Source of the DNA: Gammaproteobacteria bacterium
Lineage (GTDB): Bacteria; Pseudomonadota; Gammaproteobacteria; Steroidobacterales; GCA-2729495
Assembly: GCA_030583605.1 (NCBI GenBank)
Contig: CP129466.1
Location: 310,001-374,000 of the forward strand
DNA: 64,000 bases
Direction of reading: 5' to 3'
This document shows, piece by piece, positions 45,955 to 55,341 of this stretch. The notes below the pieces were generated by a model. The model did not search any database. It saw nothing but the letters and a program-made list of their open reading frames with translations, and was not told the DNA's origin. Position 1 is the stretch's first letter; the number at the start of each line of letters is the position of its first letter. Position numbers and translations under genes: made by a program.

Positions 45955-46610
45955 TTTCGGGAGAACACGACGTGGTAGCGGTAAAGGTAACACAGGCTTC
46001 CAAAGACCTGCGCCTTTAGACCAGCGTGCTGTGCAGCCTCGTGGATGTCGTGGAGGCTGAACCATTGCCCCAGCGATGACCGCCCGGTCCACAATCGCAC
46101 GAGTTCCTTTGCGACCCGCAGTGGTTGGCGCAGTGGCGGATAGACGCCTCGGCCGCAAACGTACGAAATGCGTCGTTCCCTGGCCGGCAACGAGCCGCAG
46201 ACGTACTGCCCGCCAGGTGTCAGGCGCGCTTTGACCGCGTCGAGATGACGGCGAAATTCGCTGAGGTCGAGATACTGTGCGACGCCGTTGGAAAATACGA
46301 GATCAAAAATCTCGTCACAGGGGATCGATATGCCGTCTCCGAGTCGCAGATCAACGTCACCGTGCCGCTTTCGGAACGCCTCGAGCATGAGCGGCGAAAA
46401 ATCCACCCCGACGTAGCGCGTGCAGGCGCCGAATCCGATTGGCGCGAACAGCGCGCCATCCCCGCAGCCGATCTCGAGTATTCGGCGGCCTGCCAGCCCG
46501 CCGGTCAGCAGCGCAAGCTCGGCACCGTGAAGCGTGTAGAACGCATCGTCGTCTCGCTGGTGCAGCGGCTTCTGCTGCTGTTGCCAGAATCGTCGCCATC
46601 GCTCGGCCAT
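45951..46610 (-). CDS. Class I SAM-dependent methyltransferase
   Basis: A 219-residue methyltransferase. SAM motif RRILEIGCGDGALFAPIGFG, acidic motif RYVGVDFSPLMLEAFRKRHG, motif II CDEIFDLVFSNGVAQYL and motif III RLTPGGQYVCGSLPA. Located between Wzy and Wzx in the assembly operon and overlapping wzx, it most probably modifies a sugar of the repeat unit or its terminus. No closer assignment is possible. Confidence 0.87.
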   Translation of the reverse strand: MAERWRRFWQQQQKPLHQRDDDAFYTLHGAELALLTGGLAGRRILEIGCGDGALFAPIGFGACTRYVGVDFSPLMLEAFRKRHGDVDLRLGDGISIPCDEIFDLVFSNGVAQYLDLSEFRRHLDAVKARLTPGGQYVCGSLPARERRISYVCGRGVYPPLRQPLRVAKELVRLWTGRSSLGQWFSLHDIHEAAQHAGLKAQVFGSLCYLYRYHVVFSRN

Positions 46611-46619
46611 GCGTCGCTC

Positions 46620-47966
46620 CTACGATTGAGCTGTCCGCAGAAACCTGAAATCGATCGGCACGAGATGCAACAGTAGCACGAGAAAGAGAAGACCGCCGGT
46701 GAGCAGCGTGGTGAAAAGCCCCGTATCGGCGAAGTTGGTGCCGATGTATGCCATTGCCACGATCGAGAATGAAGGAGCGACATGGCGGGTTGCGCTGTCG
46801 AGCAACCAGAACACCAGGGCGCAGATCACCGACAGCATCGGAATGCCGGGCAGCCCGAAGCCCGCGATCCCGTCCGTCGCCCAGAAATTCGCGTTGGCCG
46901 TCATCGGGCCGCCGTACGTGTACCAACCTATCGTCGGCGCAATTGCCGCCGGATAGACGTCCGGAAGGAATTCCCTGACAACGGATACATGCGACCCGAA
47001 TGTATTGGGATTGACGGTGAAGAATTCGAGGTACTGCACGATCAACAGTGCCGACGAGGAAAACGTGCGCTGCGGCACGATCTGGACAGCCCAGTCGCGC
47101 GCCAGCTGCATCAGGTCGTTCGGTGTCGGTATCAGCGCCGGACTCAGGATTATCGCCGCTAGGCCCAGCGGGAGCAGCCACGACACGCGATCGGCGCGCT
47201 GACGGACGAGAAGGTAAATCAGCGAAATGAAGATTGGAGCCAGTAGCGATGCTTTGCTGCCCCATACCCCAAACAGAAACACGTAGCAGGCGGCGACGAC
47301 GAGCAGGAGAAACTTTCGCCGAGCGAACAGCGCGTATGCCATGACGAACGGTAGCACCAGCGCGTTCAGCCAATTAAGCGCGTAGACGAGCAGGACGTTC
47401 CCGCCGAGTCGCTCGCTGCCGGCCGCGCGCACATCGTAGATCTCGTCGATACCGGCGAGCTGGAAGTTTCCGCCGAGTTTGGCGGCAATCGTAACCATCA
47501 GGGTGAGAGCTACGGCACAGAAAGCGATCCAGTAGATCGCGCCAGGCGCCGCGAATCGAGGCAGTCGGAGCAGCGGCAAGGCGCGCTGCCCGACGAGGAG
47601 TATCGCAAGGCCAAGCAGGAGCGTCAGTGCAAGCAGCAGCGATTGCCCGAACGGCAATGCCGGTCGAGTGCTGAGGAATGCCACGAAGCACCCTGGCACA
47701 TAAACGATGTAGTACTGGACCGAGAAGAGAAAGGTCGACGGCTTCTCCATGCGCAGAGGCAGCCAGAAGGCGGGCGCAAGGGCCAGGATCGCCGGCGCTG
47801 CGATCCGCAGCGGATCGACGGGTTGTGTAAGTCCCAGGCCAAAGTAGGCGAAAAGCGGCGCTAGCAGGAACGCGTATGCGACGATGTAGGCGCATATGTA
47901 GAAGAAAACACAAGAAACGAGAACAGCGCGGGGCCGTAGTGCGACTGTCCGATTTGCGGCCGTCAC
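46620..47966 (-). CDS. wzy: O-antigen/EPS polymerase (Wzy-like)
   Basis: A 448-residue integral membrane protein with about 11–12 helices (VLVSCVFFYICAYIVAYAFL, LLLALTLLLGLAILLVGQRA, FLLLVVAACYVFLFGVWGSK) and a long periplasmic loop in the middle. This is the topology of Wzy polymerases, which have little sequence conservation. Start is a GTG (47966–47964) that shares one base with the Wzz stop (TAGTG). Position between wzz and wzx supports the call; otherwise it could be an unnamed polysaccharide membrane protein. Confidence 0.78.
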   Translation of the reverse strand: MTAANRTVALRPRAVLVSCVFFYICAYIVAYAFLLAPLFAYFGLGLTQPVDPLRIAAPAILALAPAFWLPLRMEKPSTFLFSVQYYIVYVPGCFVAFLSTRPALPFGQSLLLALTLLLGLAILLVGQRALPLLRLPRFAAPGAIYWIAFCAVALTLMVTIAAKLGGNFQLAGIDEIYDVRAAGSERLGGNVLLVYALNWLNALVLPFVMAYALFARRKFLLLVVAACYVFLFGVWGSKASLLAPIFISLIYLLVRQRADRVSWLLPLGLAAIILSPALIPTPNDLMQLARDWAVQIVPQRTFSSSALLIVQYLEFFTVNPNTFGSHVSVVREFLPDVYPAAIAPTIGWYTYGGPMTANANFWATDGIAGFGLPGIPMLSVICALVFWLLDSATRHVAPSFSIVAMAYIGTNFADTGLFTTLLTGGLLFLVLLLHLVPIDFRFLRTAQS

Positions 47967-48841
47967 TAGCGCCTCCGGCGTCTCAGCGATCGCGACGCGG
48001 TGACGGCGAGGCCAATGAAAACGCCAACCAACAGCCCGGCAATGCCGAGCAGGAGTTTCTGCGGTCGCGCGATCTCATCCTGCCCGGGGGGGCGTGCCCA
48101 ATCGATGACTTTCAGGGCGAACTCCTGCTGTACGTTGCTCAACATCTGTGAGCGCAGCTGATTTTCCATGATCTTGTACAGCACTTGGCGCATCTCTACG
48201 GAACTCGTCTGGTCCATATGCTCATTGAGATACGCAATCGCACGTTGCGCTTCGTCGCCTGCACGCCTGCGCAGTTCGGCATTGAGGTCCTGGACCAGGC
48301 CGTTGGCCCAGGTTGCTGCGAGCACCCGGTCGTGGAACTCCACGGAGATGGTGATGACCCCGGTGCGTTTGTCCTCGGCGACCACCAGCACGTGGTCTGC
48401 GAAATATCTCGCCGCTTCGTCGAGGGAAGGCTCACGCTCGTCGCTGTGCCATCGTTGCGCCTCGGTATCCCAGCGGTCCGGGTACAGGATCGGCATGAGC
48501 TTGTGGCGCTCGATGAAATCTGCGATGAATCCGCGCGACTCGATCAAGGCGAGCGACTCGAAGTGATTGCCGACCGCAGGAAGATCGATTCCGACCACGG
48601 ATGCCACACCGCCGAGCTGTCCAATGAGCCCTCCGAGCCCTTCCGTCTGCTGCTTCGACTCGGCTGGAATGACGATGGCGGTTGCCCGGTATACCGGGCT
48701 CGTTAGCAGCACGATCAAAGCCGTCAGGAGAAGGGCCGCTATGACGATGCCGAGCAGCCAGTATCGATCCGTCCAGGCGCCCCGCAGGAGTTCACCGAGC
48801 GTCAAGGCGCCGTCATCGGAATTTGGCGGAACTGTCGACAT
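47966..48841 (-). CDS. wzz: Wzz-type polysaccharide chain-length determinant
   Basis: A 291-residue protein of the Wzz/FepE family. The first membrane helix is at about residues 30–50 (LLGIVIAALLLTALIVLLTS), followed by the periplasmic YRATAIVIPAE segment, coiled-coil-rich periplasmic domain (AELRRRAGDEAQRAIAYLNE), the Pro-rich ARPPGQDEIARPQKLLL and the second helix LGIAGLLVGVFIGLAV. There is no C-terminal tyrosine-kinase domain, and no separate kinase gene in the locus, so it is an O-antigen-type Wzz rather than Wzc. Confidence 0.88.
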   Translation of the reverse strand: MSTVPPNSDDGALTLGELLRGAWTDRYWLLGIVIAALLLTALIVLLTSPVYRATAIVIPAESKQQTEGLGGLIGQLGGVASVVGIDLPAVGNHFESLALIESRGFIADFIERHKLMPILYPDRWDTEAQRWHSDEREPSLDEAARYFADHVLVVAEDKRTGVITISVEFHDRVLAATWANGLVQDLNAELRRRAGDEAQRAIAYLNEHMDQTSSVEMRQVLYKIMENQLRSQMLSNVQQEFALKVIDWARPPGQDEIARPQKLLLGIAGLLVGVFIGLAVTASRSLRRRRR

Positions 48842-48866
48842 GGGACTCCGCCCTGGCGCGCCAGTG

Positions 48867-51794
48867 CTAGAACGAATTCACCGCCGCCACCGCGATGGCG
48901 AGGTTGTAGATGATGGTCGTCACCGAGGTCCACAGCGGCAGTGGCGGCAGGCGCTCCGCGTCGAGCGGCACGACGATGGTGTCGCCGGGCCTGACGTCGC
49001 TTCCTTTCTTGCCGAACCAGCGGTTGCCCGAGTGGGTTTCGACGCCGCCGTTGGCGCGCACAATGTAGATACGGTTCGCGTCCGCCTTCTGCGTCAGTCC
49101 GCCGCTCAGCCGGATGTAGTCGTCGCGGGCGAGTGCACGGTCGTACAGATGCGAGGTGCTGCCCTGCACTTCGCCGATCACCGTTACATCCTGGGTCTGG
49201 CGCGGCACGATCAGCCGGTCGCCGTCCTTGAGCACCACGTCATCGGTCGAGCCGGGCGCGGCGGCCATCACGCGCGGCAGATCGATGACGAGCCGACCGA
49301 CGGGCTCGCTCTTGCGCAGTTCATCGAGCAGCGCCTGGCTGGCGATGAGCGCCTGGGTGGCGCTCTGCGCACCGGTGCCGGACACCTGGCTGGTCTGTAC
49401 CGACAAGGCGGCGAGATCGCGTTGCATGCGGTTGGTGAGCTGTTCGAGCTGGCGCGCTTCGCGCTCCTTGAGGCTGGTGCGGGTGAACACGCTGCCCTCG
49501 ACGAAGGCGAGGTCGGTCAGCCCGCCGGCGCGGTTGAGCGCCGAGGCGAGTGTCTCGCCGCGCTTGATCGGGTAGCGGCCGGGGAAGCGGATCTCGCCCT
49601 CGAGCAGCACGCTTTCCTGCCCGGTCCACTGCGAGAGTTCCTTGATGACCAGGAAGTCGAAGGGCTGCAGGTCGATGTTCGCCTCGGGGTCGCCGGCGAG
49701 GGCGCGCGCGAGGTCGATCTCGATGAGCACGGTTTCGCGGGCATTGCCGTTCACGACCTCATAGCGGGTGAGCTCCGCTTCGCCGCCGAAGGCGGCCTCG
49801 TCGAGGCTGCCGCCGGCACGCACGAGGTCGGCGATGGTCATGCCGGGCTCGAGCGGGTACTGGCCCGGCATGCGCACGCGCCCACCGACTCCGACGGTCT
49901 GCGGCGGATCCGAGCGTGTGCCCTGCCGGTCGAGTTCGGCGACGATCGGAGCGAGCAGGCGTTCGCGCCCAGCGTCCATGTCGAAGACCGTGACCTCGTC
50001 GCGCGGCGCCAGTGCGATATCCGCGTCGGAACCCGGCTCGGCCCAGGCCTGCGCGAGGTCGGCAGAAACGGCGCTGACGCGCAGTTCCGGTCCGGTCTCG
50101 CGCCGGATCAATACGTAGTGCAGGTCGGCGTTCGGCCGCAGGTCATCGACGCTGCCGATGAGGTCGGAGAGGCGCATGCCCGGCTGGTACTGGAAGGAGC
50201 CGGGCCGGTGCACGTGACCGCGCAGGGTGACGGAATTCACCATGGTCGGGCGCACCGGGTCGAGCCGGAGGACATCGCCGCTGCGCAGCGGGGTGCTGCG
50301 CCCGGCCTCGGTGGTCAGGTCCACGTTCACCACGATCCGGCCGTGCTGCGGATCGATGCGCTCGATCCGCGCGCTCGCCGCGTTTGCTTCCGGAGTCAGG
50401 CCGCCGCCGAGTGTCACGAGATCGCCGGCGGTGGTGTCAGCCTGGATCTCATAGGTTGCCGGGCGCCTGATCTCGCCGAGCACGCCGGCGGTGCGTCCCA
50501 CGGGTGGAATGAAGACCACGTCACCCGACAGCACGCGAGCGTCATCGCTGGTATCGCCGTGCAGGAGCACGTCGTAAAGATCGAGCCGTGAGACGAGCTT
50601 GCCGTTGCGCTTGAGCTCGATGTTGCGCAGCGAGCCGATGTCCTTGACCCCGCCGCTCGCCCCGAGCACGTTGGTGATGGTCGCAAGCCCGCCCACGGTG
50701 TAGGTGCCTGGCTGCTTGGCTTCGCCCGTCACCAGCACGCGGGCGGAGCGCAGCCGGCCCATGGTGACGACTGCCCGGGTGCCGATCATCTGCTCGCTGA
50801 CGATATTGGTGATCGCGTCCTGCGCCTGCGGGAAGGTGAGGCCCGCGATCGTCACCGGGCCGATCTCGGGAATGCGCACGTCGCCGTCCCGGCTCACCAC
50901 GAGGTTGAACTTGCCCTTGGTGTTGCCGAGGAGCTGCAGTTCGAGCGTATCCCCGGGCCCGACGACGTACTCGGCCGGTATGGGAATGTTGGCTCCCGAC
51001 TGGAAGGTCGTGCCACGTGGCGCGAACACGTCGTAACCGAACGGCTTCAGCGACTCCACGCCGAGCGGCTGCAGGTTGAGCAACGTGACCTTCACGGTCA
51101 GCAGCTCCATGGCCGGCTCGCGCGCGAGCCGCTCGGTCGCCTGTTCCTCGGTCAGGCCGGCGAGCGCGATGGCCGGCAATCCCGGAATCCACAGCTGCCC
51201 GTACCGGTCGAGCTGGTAGGGATTGGCCGCCATGGCCTGGCGGCGCAATTCCTCGGCCGCTTCGAAGGCCTTGATCTGGTCCTCGGGCAGGAGTTGCAGG
51301 GCGCGCCGCCGCATGTCCTCGCGGGCCTGCGCGGCGCGCACCGGGTCCTCCGGGGCGGGCTCCACGGCGGGCTGGGCTCGCTGGTCGGCTCCGGCCTGTG
51401 GCAGCGCTCCGCCTGTCATCGGTGGTGCGGCTACCGGTTTCGCTTTCTGTTGTTCGGTGACGGTGAGGCGCAGGTCGAGCAGCACGGTGTCCTTCGGCTG
51501 GATGCGCGGCTTGCCCATCAGCATGCGCTGGTCATCCATCGAGGGCTGCGGCAGGCGCAGGCGCTGGTTGTCCATCTCCGGCGACTGGAAGCCGGAGTCG
51601 GACTGGCCATCCTGGTTTTCCTGCAGCGATTCGAGCACCGCGCGCTGCTGCTCGGGGCTCATCGACTGGAAAATCTCGAGCGCACCGCCGCTGGACGTCT
51701 GCGCTGCGGCAAGCAACGGCAGCAGGGCCGTGACCAGCAGCGTGGTCAGGATTCGGCCGACCGGACCGCAAGCGGAAATGTGAGTGCCACGCAT
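48867..51794 (-). CDS. Very long SLBB-domain polysaccharide export protein (Wza-like)
   Basis: A 975-residue exported protein with signal peptide (GRILTTLLVTALLPLLAAAQ). The polysaccharide-export domain is marked by PAEYVVGPGDTLELQLLGNT and DVRIPEIGPVTIAGLTFPQA. It is followed by about six SLBB domains recognised by their openings: VLVTGEAKQPGTYTV, AGVLGEIRRPATYEI, VTLRGHVHRPGSFQY, VGVGGRVRMPGQYPL, VLLEGEIRFPGRYPI and the worn VTVIGEVQGSTSHLY. The C terminus is hydrophobic (WTSVTTIIYNLAIAVAAV). Wza itself has about 380 residues, so this protein is more than twice as long and may span much of the periplasm. It heads the wza–wzz–wzy–MT–wzx–femAB operon. Confidence 0.9.
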   Translation of the reverse strand: MRGTHISACGPVGRILTTLLVTALLPLLAAAQTSSGGALEIFQSMSPEQQRAVLESLQENQDGQSDSGFQSPEMDNQRLRLPQPSMDDQRMLMGKPRIQPKDTVLLDLRLTVTEQQKAKPVAAPPMTGGALPQAGADQRAQPAVEPAPEDPVRAAQAREDMRRRALQLLPEDQIKAFEAAEELRRQAMAANPYQLDRYGQLWIPGLPAIALAGLTEEQATERLAREPAMELLTVKVTLLNLQPLGVESLKPFGYDVFAPRGTTFQSGANIPIPAEYVVGPGDTLELQLLGNTKGKFNLVVSRDGDVRIPEIGPVTIAGLTFPQAQDAITNIVSEQMIGTRAVVTMGRLRSARVLVTGEAKQPGTYTVGGLATITNVLGASGGVKDIGSLRNIELKRNGKLVSRLDLYDVLLHGDTSDDARVLSGDVVFIPPVGRTAGVLGEIRRPATYEIQADTTAGDLVTLGGGLTPEANAASARIERIDPQHGRIVVNVDLTTEAGRSTPLRSGDVLRLDPVRPTMVNSVTLRGHVHRPGSFQYQPGMRLSDLIGSVDDLRPNADLHYVLIRRETGPELRVSAVSADLAQAWAEPGSDADIALAPRDEVTVFDMDAGRERLLAPIVAELDRQGTRSDPPQTVGVGGRVRMPGQYPLEPGMTIADLVRAGGSLDEAAFGGEAELTRYEVVNGNARETVLIEIDLARALAGDPEANIDLQPFDFLVIKELSQWTGQESVLLEGEIRFPGRYPIKRGETLASALNRAGGLTDLAFVEGSVFTRTSLKEREARQLEQLTNRMQRDLAALSVQTSQVSGTGAQSATQALIASQALLDELRKSEPVGRLVIDLPRVMAAAPGSTDDVVLKDGDRLIVPRQTQDVTVIGEVQGSTSHLYDRALARDDYIRLSGGLTQKADANRIYIVRANGGVETHSGNRWFGKKGSDVRPGDTIVVPLDAERLPPLPLWTSVTTIIYNLAIAVAAVNSF

Positions 51795-51963
51795 GGGAGT
51801 TCTAAAGTTTTTCGAGTACTTGGCGGCTGCCCGCCCGGTCGATTCCGGCAGCCTGCTGTCCAGCCCGTGGAAAACCGCACCAAGCTTACAGAATCCGCGC
51901 GCCAGCGGGTACCGTCGGGGTGCGGGCGGCGCGCTCCTGTATTAATGGTTCCATAATGATTCC

Positions 51964-52842
51964 ATGCTGCCGGAGTCCGTCTCAGCGAGCCTCGCCGCAG
52001 CCGGCTTCCGGTTGCAGGTGCGCTCGCTCCGGGCGATCGCCGGGGGCAGCATCAATGAGTGCTATCGCGCCACCGCCGCCGGTGCCCGGACGTTGTTCAT
52101 CAAGCTGAATGGCCCGGACTGCGCGGCGATGTTCGCGGCGGAGTCTGCCGGGTTGCAGGCGTTGCGCCGGGCCGCTGCCGTACGCGTGCCTGAGCCGCTG
52201 GCCCGGGGCGCAACGGCGGATGCGGCCTGGATCGCGCTGGAGTGGCTCGACCTGGAGGCGGGCACGCCGCGCGCCGGCGCACGCCTCGGCGAACTGCTCG
52301 CCGCCCAGCATCGGCACACCGCGCCGCGCTTCGGCTGGGAGCGCGACAACACGATCGGCACGACGCCGCAGCCGAACGCCTGGCTCGACGACTGGCCCGG
52401 CTTCTGGCGCGAGCGGCGCCTGGCGCCACAGCTGCGGCTGGCCGCAGCGGCCGGGCATGGCCAGGCGCTTGCCGGGAAAGGCGAACGGCTGCTCGACGTC
52501 CTGCCGCAGCTTTTCGCCGGACACCAGCCGGTCGCGTCGCTGCTGCATGGAGATCTGTGGGGCGGCAACTGGGCGATGACCGGGGCCGGCGAGCCGGTGA
52601 TCTTCGATCCGGCGGTGTACTACGGCGACCGCGAGTGCGATCTCGCGATGACGGAGCTGTTCGGTGGTTTTCCGCCCGGGTTCCGCGTGGCCTATGAGGC
52701 GGCCTGGCCACTGCCGCCCGGCTATGCGCGGCGCCGGGACATTTACAATCTCTACCATGTCCTCAATCATCTGAACCTGTTTGGCGGCGCGTATCTCGGC
52801 CAGGCCGGGTCGCTGATTGATAGGCTGTTGACCGCGTTGTAG
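51964..52842 (+). CDS. Fructosamine kinase family protein
   Basis: A 292-residue aminoglycoside-phosphotransferase-like kinase. The nucleotide loop is IAGGSINECYRATAAG, the lysine is in TLFIKLNG, and the catalytic loop is SLLHGDLWGGNWAMTGAGEP, followed by metal-binding FDPAVYYGDRECDLAMTELF. FGWERDNTIGTTPQPNAWLD is a family hallmark. Members phosphorylate fructosamines (protein glycation products), ribulosamines or related sugars for repair. The final TAG stop is supplied by the first base run of the REP array that follows (GTAG). Confidence 0.92.
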   Translation: MLPESVSASLAAAGFRLQVRSLRAIAGGSINECYRATAAGARTLFIKLNGPDCAAMFAAESAGLQALRRAAAVRVPEPLARGATADAAWIALEWLDLEAGTPRAGARLGELLAAQHRHTAPRFGWERDNTIGTTPQPNAWLDDWPGFWRERRLAPQLRLAAAAGHGQALAGKGERLLDVLPQLFAGHQPVASLLHGDLWGGNWAMTGAGEPVIFDPAVYYGDRECDLAMTELFGGFPPGFRVAYEAAWPLPPGYARRRDIYNLYHVLNHLNLFGGAYLGQAGSLIDRLLTAL

Positions 52843-53253
52843 GAGCGGCGCGAGCCGCGACCGATGGTGCCGCGGCGCTGAACGGTGCGGTGGTCGCGAT
52901 GCCGGTGGTGGTCGCGACTGACGTCGCTCCTACAGGGTGCTGGCCGGCGCGGCGCTGAACGAAGCCGTGCAGGAGCGGCGCAAGCCGCGACCGATGGTGC
53001 CGCGGCGTTGAACGGTGCGGTGGTCGCGATGCCGGTGGTGGTCGCGACTGACGTCGCTCCTACAGGGTGCTGGCCGGCGCGGCGCTGAACGAAGCCGTGT
53101 AGGAGCGGCGCGAGCCGCGACCGATGATGCCGCGGCGCTGAACGGTGCGGCGGTCGCGATGCCGGTGGTGGTCGCGACTGACGTCGCTCCTACAGGGTGC
53201 TGGCCGGCGCGGCGCTGAACGAAGTCGTGCAGGAGCGGCGCAAGCCGCGACAA
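52839..53253. repeat. 130-bp tandem REP/BIME array, three copies plus partial fourth
   Basis: AGGAGCGGCGCGAGCCGCGA or a one-base variant begins at 52841, 52971, 53101 and 53231, an exact 130-base period. Each complete unit holds a direct GTAG-type REP and, 70 bases later, an inverse one (GTCGCGACTGACGTCGCTCC at 52911, 53041 and 53171), so a unit is one BIME. The three units differ at only a few positions, which indicates recent amplification. The array fills the whole gap between the fructosamine kinase and acs. Confidence 0.92.
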
Positions 53254-53271
53254 AGGGACGGACGCAATACG

Positions 53272-55236
53272 ATGAATGAAAAAGACCTCGAATCGATCCT
53301 GCGCGAACAGCGGGTGTTCCCGCCACCGCCGTCATTCGCGCAACGCGCCCGCATCACGGCCGCCGCTTACGAGCGGCTGGTCGCCGAGGCGGAGCGCGAC
53401 CACGAGGCGTTCTGGGCGCGACTCGCCCGCGAGGAACTGCACTGGACAAAACCGTTCACCCAGGTGCTCGATGCATCGCGGGCGCCGAACTATCGCTGGT
53501 TCGCTGACGGCGAACTCAACGCGTCGTACAACTGCCTCGACGCGCACCTGCAGGCGCGCGGCAACAAGACCGCCATCATCTTCGAGTCAGAGCCCGGCGA
53601 CGTCCGGCGCATGACTTATGCCGAGCTTGCGGCCGACGTGAACCGGCTCGGCAACGGACTGAAGAAACTCGGCGTGACGATGGGCGACCGCGTCGTGATC
53701 TACCTGCCGATGGTGCCCGAGGCGGTCGTGGCGATGCTGGCTTGCGCGCGCATCGGCGCCGTGCATTCCGTGGTGTTCGGCGGCTTTTCCGCCAGGTCGC
53801 TGCGCGACCGTATCCAGGACACCGGCGCGCGCGTGGTGATCACCGCCGACGGCGGGCGGCGCGCGGGCAGGCTCGTCGAGCTGAAGGCGGCCGCCGACGA
53901 GGCGCTCAGCCAGAACTGCCCCACGGTGGAGCAGGTGATCGTGCTGCACCACGCGGGCAACGAGATCGCGATGCAACGCGGCCGCGATCGCTGGTGGTCC
54001 GATCTGACTGCCGGCGAAGCCGCAACCTGCGAGCCCGTTGCCGTGGGCAGCGAGCACCCGCTTTTCCTGCTCTACACCTCCGGCTCCACGGGCAAGCCGA
54101 AAGGCATCCAGCATTCCACGGGCGGCTTCCTGCTCGGCGCGAAGACCACCACCCAATGGGCGTTCGACCTGCGCGATGACGATGTCTTCTGGTGCACGGC
54201 GGACATCGGCTGGGTCACCGGCCACACCTACGTCGTGTACGGACCGCTCGCGGCCGGTACCACCATACTCATGTACGAGGGCGCCCCCGTGCACCCGGAT
54301 GCCGGGCGTTTCTGGAGCATCTGCGAGCGTCACGGCGTCACGGTCTTCTACACGGCGCCGACCGCGATCCGCGCGCTGATGAAATTTGGCGAAGAGATCC
54401 CCGCGAAGTACGACCTGTCGAAGATCCGGCTGCTCGGGACGGTCGGTGAGCCCATCAACCCGGAGGCCTGGATCTGGTACCACCGCCACATCGGCAAGAC
54501 TCGCTGCCCGATCGTGGATACCTGGTGGCAGACGGAGACCGGCGCCACGATGATCGCGCCACTGCCGGGTGCGATCGCGACCAAGCCAGGGTCGTGCACG
54601 AAGCCGCTGCCGGGTGTCGACGCGGCGGTGGTCGACAATGACGGCAACGAGATCACGGACCCGGACCGCGGCGGGTACCTCGTGATCCGCAAACCCTGGC
54701 CGGCGATGCTGCGCACCATCTGGGGCGACAACGCGCGCTATCTCGATACCTACTGGGCGAAGTTTGCCAACCGCTTCTACGTCGCCGGCGATACCGCGCA
54801 TCGCGATGCGGACGGTTACTTCTGGGTGATGGGCCGGGCCGACGATGTGCTGAAGGTTTCCGGCCACCGGCTCGGCACGGCAGAGGTCGAATCGGCCTTT
54901 GTCGCCCATCCGCGGGTCGCCGAGGCGGCCGTCGTCAGCCGGCACCACGACATCAAGGGCGAGGCCATCTGCGCCTACGTGGTGCTGAAGGGCAGTCGTC
55001 CGACCGGCGCCGAGGCGCAGCAGCTCGCCGCGGAATTGCGCGAATGGGTCGGCAAGGAACTCGGCGCGATTGCCAAGCCCGACGACATCCGCTTCGCCGA
55101 CAACCTGCCGAAGACGCGCTCGGGGAAGATCATGCGCCGGCTGCTGCGGGCCATCGCCCGCGGCGAGGAGATCACCCAGGACGTGTCGACACTCGAGAAC
55201 CCCGCGATCATCGAGCAGCTCCGGGGCGAGGCCTAG
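53272..55236 (+). CDS. acs: Acetyl-coenzyme A synthetase
   Basis: AMP-forming acetate:CoA ligase, 654 residues from the ATG at 53272 ([20 protein letters not shown]). The ATP motif is [20 protein letters not shown], the acetate/AMP pocket [19 protein letters not shown], the hinge [20 protein letters not shown], and the regulatory lysine lies in [16 protein letters not shown] (acetylated by Pat-type enzymes in many bacteria). The start follows the last REP copy by only 18 bases, so its promoter must lie in or before the repeat array. Confidence 0.97.
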   Translation: MNEKDLESILREQRVFPPPPSFAQRARITAAAYERLVAEAERDHEAFWARLAREELHWTKPFTQVLDASRAPNYRWFADGELNASYNCLDAHLQARGNKTAIIFESEPGDVRRMTYAELAADVNRLGNGLKKLGVTMGDRVVIYLPMVPEAVVAMLACARIGAVHSVVFGGFSARSLRDRIQDTGARVVITADGGRRAGRLVELKAAADEALSQNCPTVEQVIVLHHAGNEIAMQRGRDRWWSDLTAGEAATCEPVAVGSEHPLFLLYTSGSTGKPKGIQHSTGGFLLGAKTTTQWAFDLRDDDVFWCTADIGWVTGHTYVVYGPLAAGTTILMYEGAPVHPDAGRFWSICERHGVTVFYTAPTAIRALMKFGEEIPAKYDLSKIRLLGTVGEPINPEAWIWYHRHIGKTRCPIVDTWWQTETGATMIAPLPGAIATKPGSCTKPLPGVDAAVVDNDGNEITDPDRGGYLVIRKPWPAMLRTIWGDNARYLDTYWAKFANRFYVAGDTAHRDADGYFWVMGRADDVLKVSGHRLGTAEVESAFVAHPRVAEAAVVSRHHDIKGEAICAYVVLKGSRPTGAEAQQLAAELREWVGKELGAIAKPDDIRFADNLPKTRSGKIMRRLLRAIARGEEITQDVSTLENPAIIEQLRGEA

Positions 55237-55290
55237 CAGGTATTGGTAGGCAGGAGCCGGACAGGAACTCCGCCGGGCTCCTCGCGACGC

Positions 55291-55308
55291 CTGCCGGCAA
55301 GCCGGCAG
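55291..55308. terminator. Perfect hairpin between convergent acs and VOC genes
   Basis: CTGCCGGC (55291–55298) and GCCGGCAG (55301–55308) form a perfect 8-base stem around AA, 54 bases after the acs stop and 34 bases after the VOC gene end on the other strand. There is no T tract on either side, so it may only help Rho-dependent ends. Confidence 0.35.
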
Positions 55309-55341
55309 CGATGATCGTGCGCGAGACGACGGACGTCCGCT

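Noticed and set aside
48567..50591. 674-codon open frame on the + strand opposite the export protein gene
   Set aside because: Antisense shadow; the minus-strand protein has clear SLBB motifs.
52839..53253. Repeat array considered as a CRISPR
   Set aside because: The 130-base units are identical throughout including the would-be spacers, and each contains inverted REP pairs; there are no cas genes.
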